From: Winogradskyella ludwigii
Lineage (GTDB): Bacteria; Bacteroidota; Bacteroidia; Flavobacteriales; Flavobacteriaceae
NCBI RefSeq assembly: GCF_013403985.1
Contig: NZ_JABFDF010000001.1
Location: forward strand, 496,001-560,000
Reading direction: 5' to 3'
Length of the DNA stretch: 64,000 nt
Shown: positions 1-8,064 of the stretch, piece after piece
Layout: each line of letters opens with the position of its first letter
How positions within the stretch are numbered: the stretch's first letter is position 1
The notes under the pieces: generated by a model
The model's database searches: none
The model's input: only the letters and a program-made list of their open reading frames with translations
What the model was told of the DNA's origin: nothing
Program-made: the position numbers and the translations under genes

Positions 1-327
1 AACTTTATAGATGCCTCAACAGGTATTTCAGGAAGTGGACCAGCCTATGTATTCTACTTTATGCAATCTATGTTGGAAGCCGCTCAAAAAATGGGCTTTT
101 CTGATGACGATTCTAAAGTTCTAGTAAGCAGTACGTTTGAGGGAGCTATAGAACTTTTCAACCAAAACGATATATCACCAGAATCTTGGATCGCTAAAGT
201 AGCATCAAAAGGAGGCACAACCCAAGCTGCTATTGATTCTATGGACGACAATAATGTAAAACAGTTAATAGAAGATGCCGCTTATGCTGCATTTGATAGA
301 GCTGTAGAATTGGGTAAAGACAAATAA
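1..327 (+). CDS. proC: Pyrroline-5-carboxylate reductase, C-terminal part (5' end outside window)
   Basis: This is the C-terminal 108 residues of the enzyme that reduces pyrroline-5-carboxylate to proline with NAD(P)H, the last step of proline synthesis. The reading frame is open from base 1. It contains the family signature ISGSGPAYVF near residues 9-18 of the fragment, followed by the helical dimerisation domain with the pattern SKGGTTQAAID. The stop codon lies 3 bases before the proB start, so the two genes are almost certainly cotranscribed. The N-terminal Rossmann domain is outside the window. Confidence 0.93.
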   Translation, partial: NFIDASTGISGSGPAYVFYFMQSMLEAAQKMGFSDDDSKVLVSSTFEGAIELFNQNDISPESWIAKVASKGGTTQAAIDSMDDNNVKQLIEDAAYAAFDRAVELGKDK

Positions 328-330
328 TAT

Positions 331-1110
331 ATGAGCGACAATATAAAACGAGTGGTTGTAAAAGTAGGAACCAACGTACTAACAAATAAAGACAATAGAA
401 TTTTAGGACCAGTACTTCGTGAATTGGTAAGACAAATTTCTGTTTTATATGAAGAAAATATTATGGTTATCCTGGTATCCTCTGGTTCTGCAATGGCAGG
501 AATGGAAATATTAGGAGAAACTAACATTAAAGACAAGTCCGTAAGAAGGCAAGTCTATTCGTCAGTAGGTCAACCAAGAATGATGAGGCATTATTACAGT
601 CTTTTTCACGACTATGGTATGCGTTGTGCACAAGTCCTAGCTACGAAACGAGATTTTGATATCGGTAAACATCGTAAAAATATGATTAATTGTTACGAAG
701 GTTTACTTGCTGAAGGTGTAATCCCAATTGCAAATGAAGATGATGCCGTTTCATTAACAATGTCAATGTTCTCTGATAACGATGAGCTCGCAAGTTTAGT
801 GGCAGAACTTCTAGATGCAGACCGATTAATTATTCTTTCGGATACTGATGGTTTATATACAGGACATCCAGATGATGATGACTCTATTAAAATAAATGAA
901 GTTAAGTCTAACCAGAATGTAGAACAATACGTTCAAGAATCTAACAAAAAAGAAGGTGAAGGACGTGGTGGTATGGCTTCAAAATTAAGAATAGCTAAAG
1001 GCACTGCAAACAAAGATATCCCAACTTACATCGCTAACGGTAAAAAGGAAAATGTAATTATAGATATCATCAATAATAAGAAAGTTGGTACAAAATTTAT
1101 TTGTGCTTAA
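331..1110 (+). CDS. proB: Glutamate 5-kinase, short form without PUA domain
   Basis: It phosphorylates glutamate to glutamyl 5-phosphate, the first step of proline synthesis, in the cytoplasm. The 259-residue protein is an amino-acid-kinase fold: VVVKVGTNVLT at residues 8-18 binds ATP phosphates, SSGSAMAG follows, and DTDGLYTG and GGMASKL mark the substrate and nucleotide region. Long enzymes such as the E. coli one carry an extra C-terminal PUA domain, which is absent here, so length is about 100 residues shorter. The ATG sits directly after the proC stop, and proA follows closely, making a proC-proB-proA operon. Feedback control by proline cannot be read from the sequence. Confidence 0.92.
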   Translation: MSDNIKRVVVKVGTNVLTNKDNRILGPVLRELVRQISVLYEENIMVILVSSGSAMAGMEILGETNIKDKSVRRQVYSSVGQPRMMRHYYSLFHDYGMRCAQVLATKRDFDIGKHRKNMINCYEGLLAEGVIPIANEDDAVSLTMSMFSDNDELASLVAELLDADRLIILSDTDGLYTGHPDDDDSIKINEVKSNQNVEQYVQESNKKEGEGRGGMASKLRIAKGTANKDIPTYIANGKKENVIIDIINNKKVGTKFICA

Positions 1111-1132
1111 CCGAAACTTAAAAAATCATACA

Positions 1133-2332
1133 ATGAAATTATTACAAACAAGCATAAAAAACAAGGTTCTAAAATCAATGATAACGATTTTAGGTCGTGA
1201 AAGAGATTCCATTATTGAAGCGAATAAAAAAGATTTAGAAGCTTTTCAAAAAGAAGACCAAGCGCTTTATGATCGTTTAATTGTAAATGATAAAAAAATA
1301 GATGAGATGATTGCAGCCGTAAAAGCTGTAATGCATCAAAACGATCCTGTTGGACAAGAAATAACAAATCGTACCTTAAAAAATGGTTTAAATATTGTAA
1401 ATACCACTGCTCCATTTGGCACCATTCTTATTATATATGAATCGCGACCAGATGTAACTATTGAAGCTGCGGTATTAGCATTTAAAGCCAACAATAAAAT
1501 TTTATTAAAAGGTGGAAAAGAAGCCTTGAACAGTAATCTTATTTTGGAACAATGCTGGCATGAAGCCTTAGAAGAAAACAGACTGTCTAAAGAGTGGATT
1601 AAACTACTTCACTTAAAACGTGAAGAAACCCAAGATTTTCTTAAAAACCCAACAGAACCATTAGATCTTATTGTGCCTCGAGGCGGAGAACGACTAATTA
1701 ACTTTGTAAAAACACATGCAACATGTGCTGTACTTGTTAGTGGACGTGGAAACAACTTTTTATATGTTTCCGACCACGCCGATTGGAGTAAAGCTGTAAA
1801 TGTAATTATCAATGCAAAAACAGATAAAATTTCAGGATGTAATGCTTTAGATAAAGTGTTAATCAATAAAAATCTTCCTGAGTATGAAATTAAATTAAAA
1901 ATGCTTCAAGAGAAACTAGAACAACATGAGGTAGAAATTATAGTAGATAATAAAGTTTCGGGCATTTTAAAACATAAAGAAACCGTTTCAAACAATGATA
2001 TTTGGTACGAAGAATTTTTAGCACTAAAATTATTAATAGGTGAAGTTAACTCTGTAGAAGAAGCTATTAGCCTTATCAACACCTATTCAGGAAAACATTC
2101 TGCAGCCATTATAACAGAACAAACTGATGAAGCCATGCAGTTTATGCATAACGTAGACAGTGCTGCAGTTTATCATAATGCTTCAACAAGATTTACAGAT
2201 GGAGGTCAAATGGGAGTTGGAGCTGAGTTAGCAATTAGTACAGATAAACTACATCATCGCGGTCCTTTAGGCTTAAATCAATTGGTAACCAATAAATACT
2301 ATGTTTATGGTGATGGACAAGTGAGAGTCTAA
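1133..2332 (+). CDS. proA: Glutamate-5-semialdehyde dehydrogenase (gamma-glutamyl phosphate reductase)
   Basis: It reduces glutamyl 5-phosphate to glutamate 5-semialdehyde with NADPH, the second step of proline synthesis. The 399-residue protein is an aldehyde-dehydrogenase fold. IYESRPDVTIEAA is the family cofactor-binding region, DLIVPRGG follows, and SGCNALDKV carries the catalytic Cys near residue 235. The C-terminus has the family pattern FTDGGQMGVGAE and HHRGPLGLNQL. A longer frame opens inside proB at 1085, but I chose the ATG at 1133: it removes a 26-base overlap and begins with a family-like N-terminus (MKLLQTS). The gene closes the proC-proB-proA operon. Confidence 0.92.
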   Translation: MKLLQTSIKNKVLKSMITILGRERDSIIEANKKDLEAFQKEDQALYDRLIVNDKKIDEMIAAVKAVMHQNDPVGQEITNRTLKNGLNIVNTTAPFGTILIIYESRPDVTIEAAVLAFKANNKILLKGGKEALNSNLILEQCWHEALEENRLSKEWIKLLHLKREETQDFLKNPTEPLDLIVPRGGERLINFVKTHATCAVLVSGRGNNFLYVSDHADWSKAVNVIINAKTDKISGCNALDKVLINKNLPEYEIKLKMLQEKLEQHEVEIIVDNKVSGILKHKETVSNNDIWYEEFLALKLLIGEVNSVEEAISLINTYSGKHSAAIITEQTDEAMQFMHNVDSAAVYHNASTRFTDGGQMGVGAELAISTDKLHHRGPLGLNQLVTNKYYVYGDGQVRV

Positions 2333-2409
2333 AACCTCAATAAGCTATCTGTCAAATATTTATCCTAAAATCCTTTAGTTTCTCAACATAAATCGTTATA
2401 TTATTTGCT

Positions 2410-2784
2410 ATGATAACACAAGACAAAGAGAAGTACGAAGAAGAGTTGAATCAGTCCATTTCCTATCTCGAAAATTTAGGTTACTCTAACATCAAAGCAG
2501 ATATTGAAGGTTATGAATCTCCAAAATCTTATCACAAAAAAGGTAGCGACATCAATGTAACACCAGACATTGTTGCGGAAAAAGAAGGGCGGAAGCATGT
2601 TTTTGATTTAAGTCTAAAGTCACATAAACCACGATTACTAAAATCAAAATGGTTGTTTTTAAATACATTGAGTCAGATAAAATCTTTTAGATTTCGTTTA
2701 ATTACCACACGTGGTCATTATAAATTTACAAATGAAACCATAGATGATATAAATCTTGGTACTATTAAACTATTAAAGATTTAA
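2410..2784 (+). CDS. Conserved-looking hypothetical protein, 124 aa
   Basis: I do not recognise the family with certainty. The protein is soluble and charged, without signal peptide or membrane segment. The N-terminal 30 residues look helical, then a core with TPDIVAEKEG and HVFDLSLK resembles the strand-turn-strand of PD-(D/E)xK nuclease-like folds, but the expected (D/E)-x-K triad is not intact, so a nuclease call is not justified. It lies 77 bases after proA and 95 bases before rpoD on the same strand. The ATG at 2410 is the first in frame and the N-terminus is plausible. Confidence 0.7.
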   Translation: MITQDKEKYEEELNQSISYLENLGYSNIKADIEGYESPKSYHKKGSDINVTPDIVAEKEGRKHVFDLSLKSHKPRLLKSKWLFLNTLSQIKSFRFRLITTRGHYKFTNETIDDINLGTIKLLKI

Positions 2785-2879
2785 AAATATTACTATTATT
2801 GTGTAACATTTAATTGCTTTTGAACGTATAATATAAGCAACACGTTGTTGTAAATAAATTGTACAAATCTTAAAATCAA

Positions 2880-3743
2880 ATGAGACAGCTTAAAATTACC
2901 AAGCAGGTTACCAATAGGGAAACTGCCTCCTTAGATAAATATTTACAAGAAATTGGTAAGGTAGATCTTATAACCGCAGATGAAGAGGTAGAACTAGCAC
3001 AACGTATTAAAGCAGGTGATCAACGAGCACTAGAAGAGCTAACAAAGGCTAATTTACGTTTTGTGGTATCCGTTGCAAAACAATATCAAAACCAGGGCTT
3101 AACGTTACCAGATTTAATTAATGAAGGTAACTTAGGTTTAATAAAAGCTGGACAACGTTTTGATGAAACACGTGGTTTTAAATTTATTTCTTATGCTGTA
3201 TGGTGGATTAGACAATCTATATTACAAGCATTAGCTGAACAATCTCGTATTGTTCGTTTACCCTTAAACAAGATTGGTTCTATTAATAAAATTAATAAGA
3301 CATTTGCATTTTTAGAGCAAAGCCATGAGCGACCACCTTCACCTGAAGAAATCGCAAAAGAATTGGATATGACTATTAACGATGTTAAGGAGTCTTTGAA
3401 AAACTCTGGACGTCACGTCAGTATGGATGCACCTCTTGTTGAAGGTGAAGATTCAAACCTGTATGATGTTTTAAGAAGTGGTGAATCTCCAAATCCTGAT
3501 CGTGATTTATTACATGAATCATTGAGAACAGAGATTGAGCGCGCATTAGAAACGTTAACGCCTCGTGAAGCAGATGTTATCCGTTTATATTTTGGATTAG
3601 CCAGCGAGCATCCAATGACACTTGAGGAGATTGGTGAAACATTCGATTTAACGCGTGAACGTGTAAGACAAATAAAAGAAAAAGCTATTAGACGATTAAA
3701 ACATACCTCTAGGAGTAAAATATTAAAGACATATTTAGGTTAA
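2880..3743 (+). CDS. rpoD: Primary RNA polymerase sigma factor (sigma-70 family, Bacteroidota short form)
   Basis: This is the housekeeping sigma factor that directs core RNA polymerase to the TTG/TAnnTTTG promoters of Bacteroidota. At 287 residues it lacks region 1.1 and the long non-conserved insert of proteobacterial RpoD, which is normal for the phylum. Region 1.2 is at about 16-50. Region 2 includes the core-binding pattern [13 protein letters not shown] and the aromatic melting residues YAVWWIRQ (near 105). Region 3 is at 135-210, and region 4 is a helix-turn-helix ending [17 protein letters not shown] (about 250-270). It is monocistronic or ends a short transcript, because two hairpins follow within 200 bases. 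Confidence 0.95.
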   Translation: MRQLKITKQVTNRETASLDKYLQEIGKVDLITADEEVELAQRIKAGDQRALEELTKANLRFVVSVAKQYQNQGLTLPDLINEGNLGLIKAGQRFDETRGFKFISYAVWWIRQSILQALAEQSRIVRLPLNKIGSINKINKTFAFLEQSHERPPSPEEIAKELDMTINDVKESLKNSGRHVSMDAPLVEGEDSNLYDVLRSGESPNPDRDLLHESLRTEIERALETLTPREADVIRLYFGLASEHPMTLEEIGETFDLTRERVRQIKEKAIRRLKHTSRSKILKTYLG

Positions 3744-3879
3744 TGTTAACTATGATTAGGTAACAAATTAGCTTATTTGAAACTGATTTCCCTACTCGAA
3801 GTGAAACCTAAATGATAAAAATAAAGACATAATCACGTTAGTAATTTGTACCTTTAACGACTAACCTGATAAAGGTAAC

Positions 3880-3908
3880 AACAGTTACAACATAACTGTT
3901 CGTTTTTT
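3880..3908 (+). terminator. Hairpin terminator 1 after rpoD
   Basis: A perfect 8-bp inverted repeat, AACAGTTA / TAACTGTT (3880-3887 and 3893-3900) with a 5-base loop, is followed by CGTTTTTT. It lies 136 bases after the rpoD stop and just before a second hairpin. Confidence 0.6.
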
Positions 3909-3920
3909 GATTGATGAAAG

Positions 3921-3953
3921 AACCCACGGCTGATTACCGTGGGTTCACTTTTT
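3921..3953 (+). terminator. Hairpin terminator 2 after rpoD
   Basis: A perfect 9-bp stem, AACCCACGG / CCGTGGGTT (3921-3929 and 3937-3945) with a 7-base loop, is followed by CACTTTTTT. It is a classic intrinsic terminator. Together with the hairpin 20 bases upstream it isolates the BLUF gene from rpoD. Confidence 0.8.
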
Positions 3954-4011
3954 AAAAAAAATTAACAAGAGATCATAAACTATTCCCTTTCTTTGTAAAA
4001 AGAACTACGAA

Positions 4012-4416
4012 ATGCTTAAAACTATTTGCTATAAAAGTAAATCCAATTCCGGAAATACAATTATTGATATTGAGTCTTTGTTTTACAACACAAGGCAAAA
4101 CAATAATAAGCAAGAGATTAAAGGCATTTTAATTTATAGAGATACTACTTTTTTTCAAATATTGGAAGGAGAATGTACAATTGTAAATACACTTTATCAA
4201 TCTATCAAAAGAGACTCAAGGCATGGCAACATTAAAGAGCTTTTAAATACTGAAATTGATAAGTATTCATTTGCAGATTTTGGATTAGGATACGCAACAA
4301 TAAGTAGTTTAGATGCCTTATATGGGTTTCAAGAATATTTAAATAAAAATGATGGTTCTGACAATTTTAAGATCATCGAGAATTTAGTTCAGGACTTATT
4401 AAATAAAGAACTTTAA
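4012..4416 (+). CDS. BLUF-domain blue-light photoreceptor
   Basis: This is a 134-residue stand-alone BLUF protein, which would bind FAD and switch hydrogen bonding on blue-light exposure. The key residues are present: Tyr7 in ICYKSKS, Asn30/31 in TRQNNN, Gln49 in FFQILEG, and the family pattern RDSRHGNI near residue 68. The usual Trp-x-Met near residue 90 is replaced by Phe-x-Leu in FADFGLGYA, which occurs in some functional BLUF proteins and may alter the photocycle. There is no attached output domain, so it probably acts by protein contact. rpe starts 33 bases downstream on the same strand, so cotranscription is possible. Confidence 0.88.
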   Translation: MLKTICYKSKSNSGNTIIDIESLFYNTRQNNNKQEIKGILIYRDTTFFQILEGECTIVNTLYQSIKRDSRHGNIKELLNTEIDKYSFADFGLGYATISSLDALYGFQEYLNKNDGSDNFKIIENLVQDLLNKEL

Positions 4417-4449
4417 TTTCATAAATATATTATTAAATCAAAATTACCT

Positions 4450-5112
4450 ATGGCTTCAAAATTAATTGCTCCTTCAATGCTCGCTGCCGATTTTGGCAAT
4501 CTTCAACGTGATACAGAAATGGTTAATAATAGTGATGCCGATTGGTTTCATATTGATGTTATGGATGGTCATTTTGTTCCTAATATATCATATGGTATGC
4601 CTGTAATTGCTGCGATCAAAAAACATGCAACAAAACCTTTAGATGTTCATTTAATGATTGAAAAGCCAGAGCGCTATATCGAAGAATTTGCAAAAGTGGG
4701 TGCCGATATCATTACAGTGCATTATGAATCTACAGTGCATTTACATCGCACACTAAGACAAATTAAGGATGCAGGTTGCAAAGCAGGCGTTGTTCTTAAT
4801 ATTTCAACACCTCTTAACGTGTTAGAAGATATTCTTCCGGAATGTTATATGATTTTATTGATGTCTATAAACCCTGGTTTTGGTGGACAAAAATTTGAAG
4901 ATATCACTTATAAACGCGTAAAAAAACTAAGAAAGATGATAGACGAACAAGGATTAGATACGCGAATTGAAATCGATGGAGGAGTTACTGATAAAAACAT
5001 AAAAAAACTAGTTGAAGCCGGAGCGGATACTTTTGTCGCTGGAAGCCATGTTTTTAAAAGTGATAATCCTACAGAAACAATTAAAACCTTAAAAAATATT
5101 GCTAATTCTTAA
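4450..5112 (+). CDS. rpe: Ribulose-phosphate 3-epimerase
   Basis: It interconverts ribulose 5-phosphate and xylulose 5-phosphate in the pentose phosphate pathway. The 220-residue TIM barrel has the typical length. Visible signatures are APSMLAADFGNL (7-18), HIDVMDGHFVPN (metal and catalytic Asp near 36-39), LDVHLMI, NPGFGGQKF with the catalytic loop, and EIDGGV with the second catalytic Asp near residue 177, then the phosphate-binding AGSHVF. The start ATG gives a standard N-terminus. It follows the BLUF gene closely and ends before a long hairpin shared with the convergent CBS gene. Confidence 0.95.
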   Translation: MASKLIAPSMLAADFGNLQRDTEMVNNSDADWFHIDVMDGHFVPNISYGMPVIAAIKKHATKPLDVHLMIEKPERYIEEFAKVGADIITVHYESTVHLHRTLRQIKDAGCKAGVVLNISTPLNVLEDILPECYMILLMSINPGFGGQKFEDITYKRVKKLRKMIDEQGLDTRIEIDGGVTDKNIKKLVEAGADTFVAGSHVFKSDNPTETIKTLKNIANS

Positions 5113-5177
5113 GAAACTAGAAGTCAAAAAGTATATTACATAAAGATATAGAGTGATGTAAAAACACTTACAACTTT

Positions 5178-5221
5178 AATTGTAGCAACTTATTTTAATC
5201 TTAGAATTAGTTGCTACAATT
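5178..5221. terminator. Bidirectional hairpin between rpe and the CBS gene
   Basis: A perfect 13-bp inverted repeat, AATTGTAGCAACT / AGTTGCTACAATT (5178-5190 and 5209-5221), has an 18-base loop. The right arm overlaps the stop codon and last codon of the CBS gene. The tract following on the + strand is only GTTTTAATA, so termination strength is uncertain. Confidence 0.55.
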
Positions 5222-5633
5222 GTTTTAATAAGTAATTTATTAAATCTGTGGTGGTAACAATGCCTACCAATAATCCATTGTCTACAACAGGTAATGCATG
5301 AAACTCTTTAGTTGCTAATATTTGGGCCACTTCTTTTATTGTTGAATCAGATGGCACTGTAACTACATTCTTTGCCATTACCTGATCGATAGTAAACATA
5401 TTATATACTAAGGTTTCAATATCAGTTTCGGTTTCATCTACGGCATCTGCAAAGCTAATTCTTAACAAATCTGTATAACTTAACATCCCAATAACAACCT
5501 CCTCTTTAACAACAGGAATATGTCTAATCTTGTATCTTTTAAATAATAGCTCTGCCGTTTCCAAATCATCATCTCTATTTAAAGCGATAATATTAGTTGA
5601 CATTATTGTAGATATTAGTGCTAAATCTTTCAT
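5214..5633 (-). CDS. CBS-domain protein (tandem CBS pair)
   Basis: The 139-residue protein is essentially one Bateman module, two CBS motifs at about 8-65 and 80-138, with no catalytic domain. The first has IMSTNIIALNRDDDLETAE and HIPVVKEEVVIGMLSYTDLL; the second has VMAKNVVTVPSDSTIKEVA and ALPVVDNGLLVGIVTTTDLI. Such pairs bind adenine nucleotides and report energy state to partner proteins. The partner is not evident from context. Its stop codon lies inside the hairpin shared with rpe. A 10-bp inverted repeat sits just upstream of the start. Confidence 0.88.
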   Translation of the reverse strand: MKDLALISTIMSTNIIALNRDDDLETAELLFKRYKIRHIPVVKEEVVIGMLSYTDLLRISFADAVDETETDIETLVYNMFTIDQVMAKNVVTVPSDSTIKEVAQILATKEFHALPVVDNGLLVGIVTTTDLINYLLKQL

Positions 5634-5640
5634 GACTTCT

Positions 5641-5678
5641 AGTTTTATAATTCACTACTAAAAGTACCTTATAAAACT
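5641..5678. repeat. 10-bp inverted repeat upstream of the CBS gene
   Basis: AGTTTTATAA at 5641-5650 and TTATAAAACT at 5669-5678 are perfect inverted repeats 18 bases apart, 7 bases upstream of the CBS start codon and just beyond the end of the wzc-type gene. It could be a terminator for the polysaccharide transcript or an operator. There is no T-run, so the role is open. Confidence 0.4.
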
Positions 5679-5726
5679 ATTAGAAAGTATGATAAATGTC
5701 ACTTAATAGGTGCATAAAGATTTTTC

Positions 5727-8051
5727 TTAAGCTTTACTTCCATAACCATAATTATAACCATAATTATAACCATAGCCATATGATTTCTGAGTATCTACAC
5801 TATTAAGAACATAAGCTACGTTTTTCAACTTACCAGACTCAAACAGACCTTTAGAGAAATTTAATAAATTCTTTTCAGTATAATTAGCTCTTACTAAGTA
5901 AATAGTAGCATCAGCTAATTGAGATATAAGCATGGTGTCTGTTACCAATATCGTTGGTGCAGTATCCACTATAACATAATCGTATTCAAGTTTCGCTTCT
6001 TCAATTAGCTTCTCAAAACGGCCATTGGTTAATAAATGTGCTGGATTTGGAGGAATACTTCCTGATAGAATAATATCGTGATTAGGATGTTTATCAAAAC
6101 CTTTTATTATAGAATCTTTCCAGTTATAGTTAACGTCATGTAAATAATTAGATAATCCTGGTTTATGTTTATCTTCAGCTATGTGTGTATGGATTTGTGG
6201 ATTTCTTAAATCTGCACCAATCAATAATACTTTTCTATTTATACTTGACAATGCTAGCGATAAATTTAGGCTAACATATGTTTTTCCTTCTCCCTTAATC
6301 GTAGAGGTACAATAAATCACCTTCCCTTTTTTTCCTTCTTTAACAGGTAATATATAATCTACATTTGAGCTTAAAATCCGAAAAGCTTCAGACTGTATAG
6401 AATTATCATCAGGATCACTAAAAACAAGATCTTCTTGCTTTACTTTAGGTAATTCACCTACTACAGGAATTTGAGAGTTTATCTCTACAATATCTTCTCG
6501 ACCTCTTACTTTCGTATCTAAGAGGTTGATTGCGTAAATAATTCCAAAAGGAATCAAAAGCCCCGCTAAAACAGCCATAATATAAATATTTTTGGAATTC
6601 GGGGATATTGGTATTCCTGAAGAAATGGCGTCTTCAACTACTTTTATAGAAGGTTCAGTAATGGCTAAATTAATTGCTGCTTCCTCTCGTTTTTGAAGTA
6701 AGAACAAATACAAGGTTTGCTTAATTTCTTGTTGTCGTTTTATCTCAAGTATAATTTTTTCTTTAGCAGGCAAACTATATACTTTACTCGCATATTTGCT
6801 GTTTTTACCCATCAATTGCTTCTTCGAAGCTTGTAGTTGTAGTTTATATGATGTGATTGACATATAAATATTAGCTTTTAAATCTTTAAGCTTTTGGTTT
6901 AAAATAATCACAGCTGGATTATTTTCACCTGCGCTTGCGATTAAATTATCACGTTCAAAAACGAGAGTATTATAAGTATTAACTAATTCATTAACACTCG
7001 TATTTGTTAGACCTATGTTAGAAGGCAATAAATCTGAATCATTATTTGGATTGGTTATATCCTCATCTAATAAATCGGATAAAATTATTTGGCTTTCAAC
7101 ACTGAAAAGCTCATTTTCAGAAAGTGTTCTTTGACTTAATCCTAAGGCAGCGTCAGATTCTACCGTAACCAGGTTACTTTTTCGTTTAAAATCACTAATA
7201 CCTGTTTCAATAGAGTCTAACTCCTCGGCTAATAATAAAAAACGTTTGTCAATGAAGTCTATGGTTCGTCTAGAAATGTCTTGACGGTCGTTGATACCAT
7301 CCTCATTAAAAACTTCAATTAATGTATTTAAAATACGCTCATTTTTAGCGATACTTTGACTTGCATAAGTTAACTCAAGCAAATCACTAGCACCAAGCAT
7401 ATTAATACCAATAGAGTTTTTTAAACCACTCGTCATAACTTTAGCAGAACCTAAAATCACCTTAAAAGTTTTACCTTGTAGCTTCGATACTTTAGAGCGA
7501 TCTAACATACTTAATTCAAAAGGTAGATTGTGACTAGTTAGTTTAGTATCAAAATTAGGAAAAACCAAAACGTCTGCTTGATTTCCTGCGACAACTTCAA
7601 AGGCATCCGTGTTTATACTAATCAAATAAGATTTCGCATTTAATTTTTCATTCTGATTATCATTTAGCAATAATTGAAAAGGCAAGCGATCTATCTCCGT
7701 TGTTAAGACATTACCCTCTTCATAAAATCGTTTATCTAAACCAAGTCTATCAACGACTTGCTCCATGATTCTATACGATTTTATAACCTCAATTTCGTTT
7801 TCTAGGTTAATATTAGAACGGTTAAATATAAAAGCTTCAGAAGGTAGCTCTAGACCCTTAGTCTTATTTAAAATTTTAATCTTAGCACTAGATTTATACA
7901 CTTTAGGTGTGTAACGCAGATAAAGATATGCTCCAATAAACGCTAATATAACTCCCAAGACAAACCAAATCCAATAACGTAAATATTTTCGAATTTGTGT
8001 TTTTATAGTTTCACCCTGATCCTGTTGTTTTTTTATCGCTGACAATTCCAA
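5727..8051 (-). CDS. wzc: Wzc-type polysaccharide co-polymerase and tyrosine autokinase
   Basis: This inner-membrane protein controls chain length and export of capsule-like polysaccharide together with the Wza-type exporter. The 774 residues contain TM1 at about 25-46, a Wzz domain, long periplasmic coiled coils, TM2 near 490-512 and a cytoplasmic BY-kinase domain. The kinase has a Walker A region (KGEGKTYVSLN, about 585-595), Walker A' (VLLIGADLRNPQ) and Walker B (VIVDTAPT, about 693-700). The tail has an alternating Tyr/Gly/Asn cluster from about 755, the usual autophosphorylation site. The start is TTG: no ATG exists between the preceding stop and this codon. It lies 13 bases after the exporter gene and is transcribed with it. 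Confidence 0.92.
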   Translation of the reverse strand: MELSAIKKQQDQGETIKTQIRKYLRYWIWFVLGVILAFIGAYLYLRYTPKVYKSSAKIKILNKTKGLELPSEAFIFNRSNINLENEIEVIKSYRIMEQVVDRLGLDKRFYEEGNVLTTEIDRLPFQLLLNDNQNEKLNAKSYLISINTDAFEVVAGNQADVLVFPNFDTKLTSHNLPFELSMLDRSKVSKLQGKTFKVILGSAKVMTSGLKNSIGINMLGASDLLELTYASQSIAKNERILNTLIEVFNEDGINDRQDISRRTIDFIDKRFLLLAEELDSIETGISDFKRKSNLVTVESDAALGLSQRTLSENELFSVESQIILSDLLDEDITNPNNDSDLLPSNIGLTNTSVNELVNTYNTLVFERDNLIASAGENNPAVIILNQKLKDLKANIYMSITSYKLQLQASKKQLMGKNSKYASKVYSLPAKEKIILEIKRQQEIKQTLYLFLLQKREEAAINLAITEPSIKVVEDAISSGIPISPNSKNIYIMAVLAGLLIPFGIIYAINLLDTKVRGREDIVEINSQIPVVGELPKVKQEDLVFSDPDDNSIQSEAFRILSSNVDYILPVKEGKKGKVIYCTSTIKGEGKTYVSLNLSLALSSINRKVLLIGADLRNPQIHTHIAEDKHKPGLSNYLHDVNYNWKDSIIKGFDKHPNHDIILSGSIPPNPAHLLTNGRFEKLIEEAKLEYDYVIVDTAPTILVTDTMLISQLADATIYLVRANYTEKNLLNFSKGLFESGKLKNVAYVLNSVDTQKSYGYGYNYGYNYGYGSKA
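5741..5781 (-). repeat. In-frame tandem repeat encoding the Tyr cluster of the Wzc tail
   Basis: On the + strand the unit CATAATTATAAC recurs twice, with two diverged flanking half-copies. On the coding strand it reads as repeated Tyr-Gly-Tyr-Asn codons. The period is 12 bases, so a gain or loss of a unit would change the number of tyrosines without shifting the frame. Confidence 0.75.
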
Positions 8052-8064
8052 ATTGAATACTGAT

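Noticed and set aside
1212-1866. Minus-strand frames of 67 and 85 codons within proA
   Set aside because: They lie inside a strongly conserved gene on the other strand and have biased, low-complexity composition.
3841-3848. Promoter between rpoD and its terminators, suggesting a small RNA
   Set aside because: GTAATTTG is close to but does not match TAnnTTTG, and no -33 element is at the right distance. Two tandem terminators for rpoD explain the hairpins.
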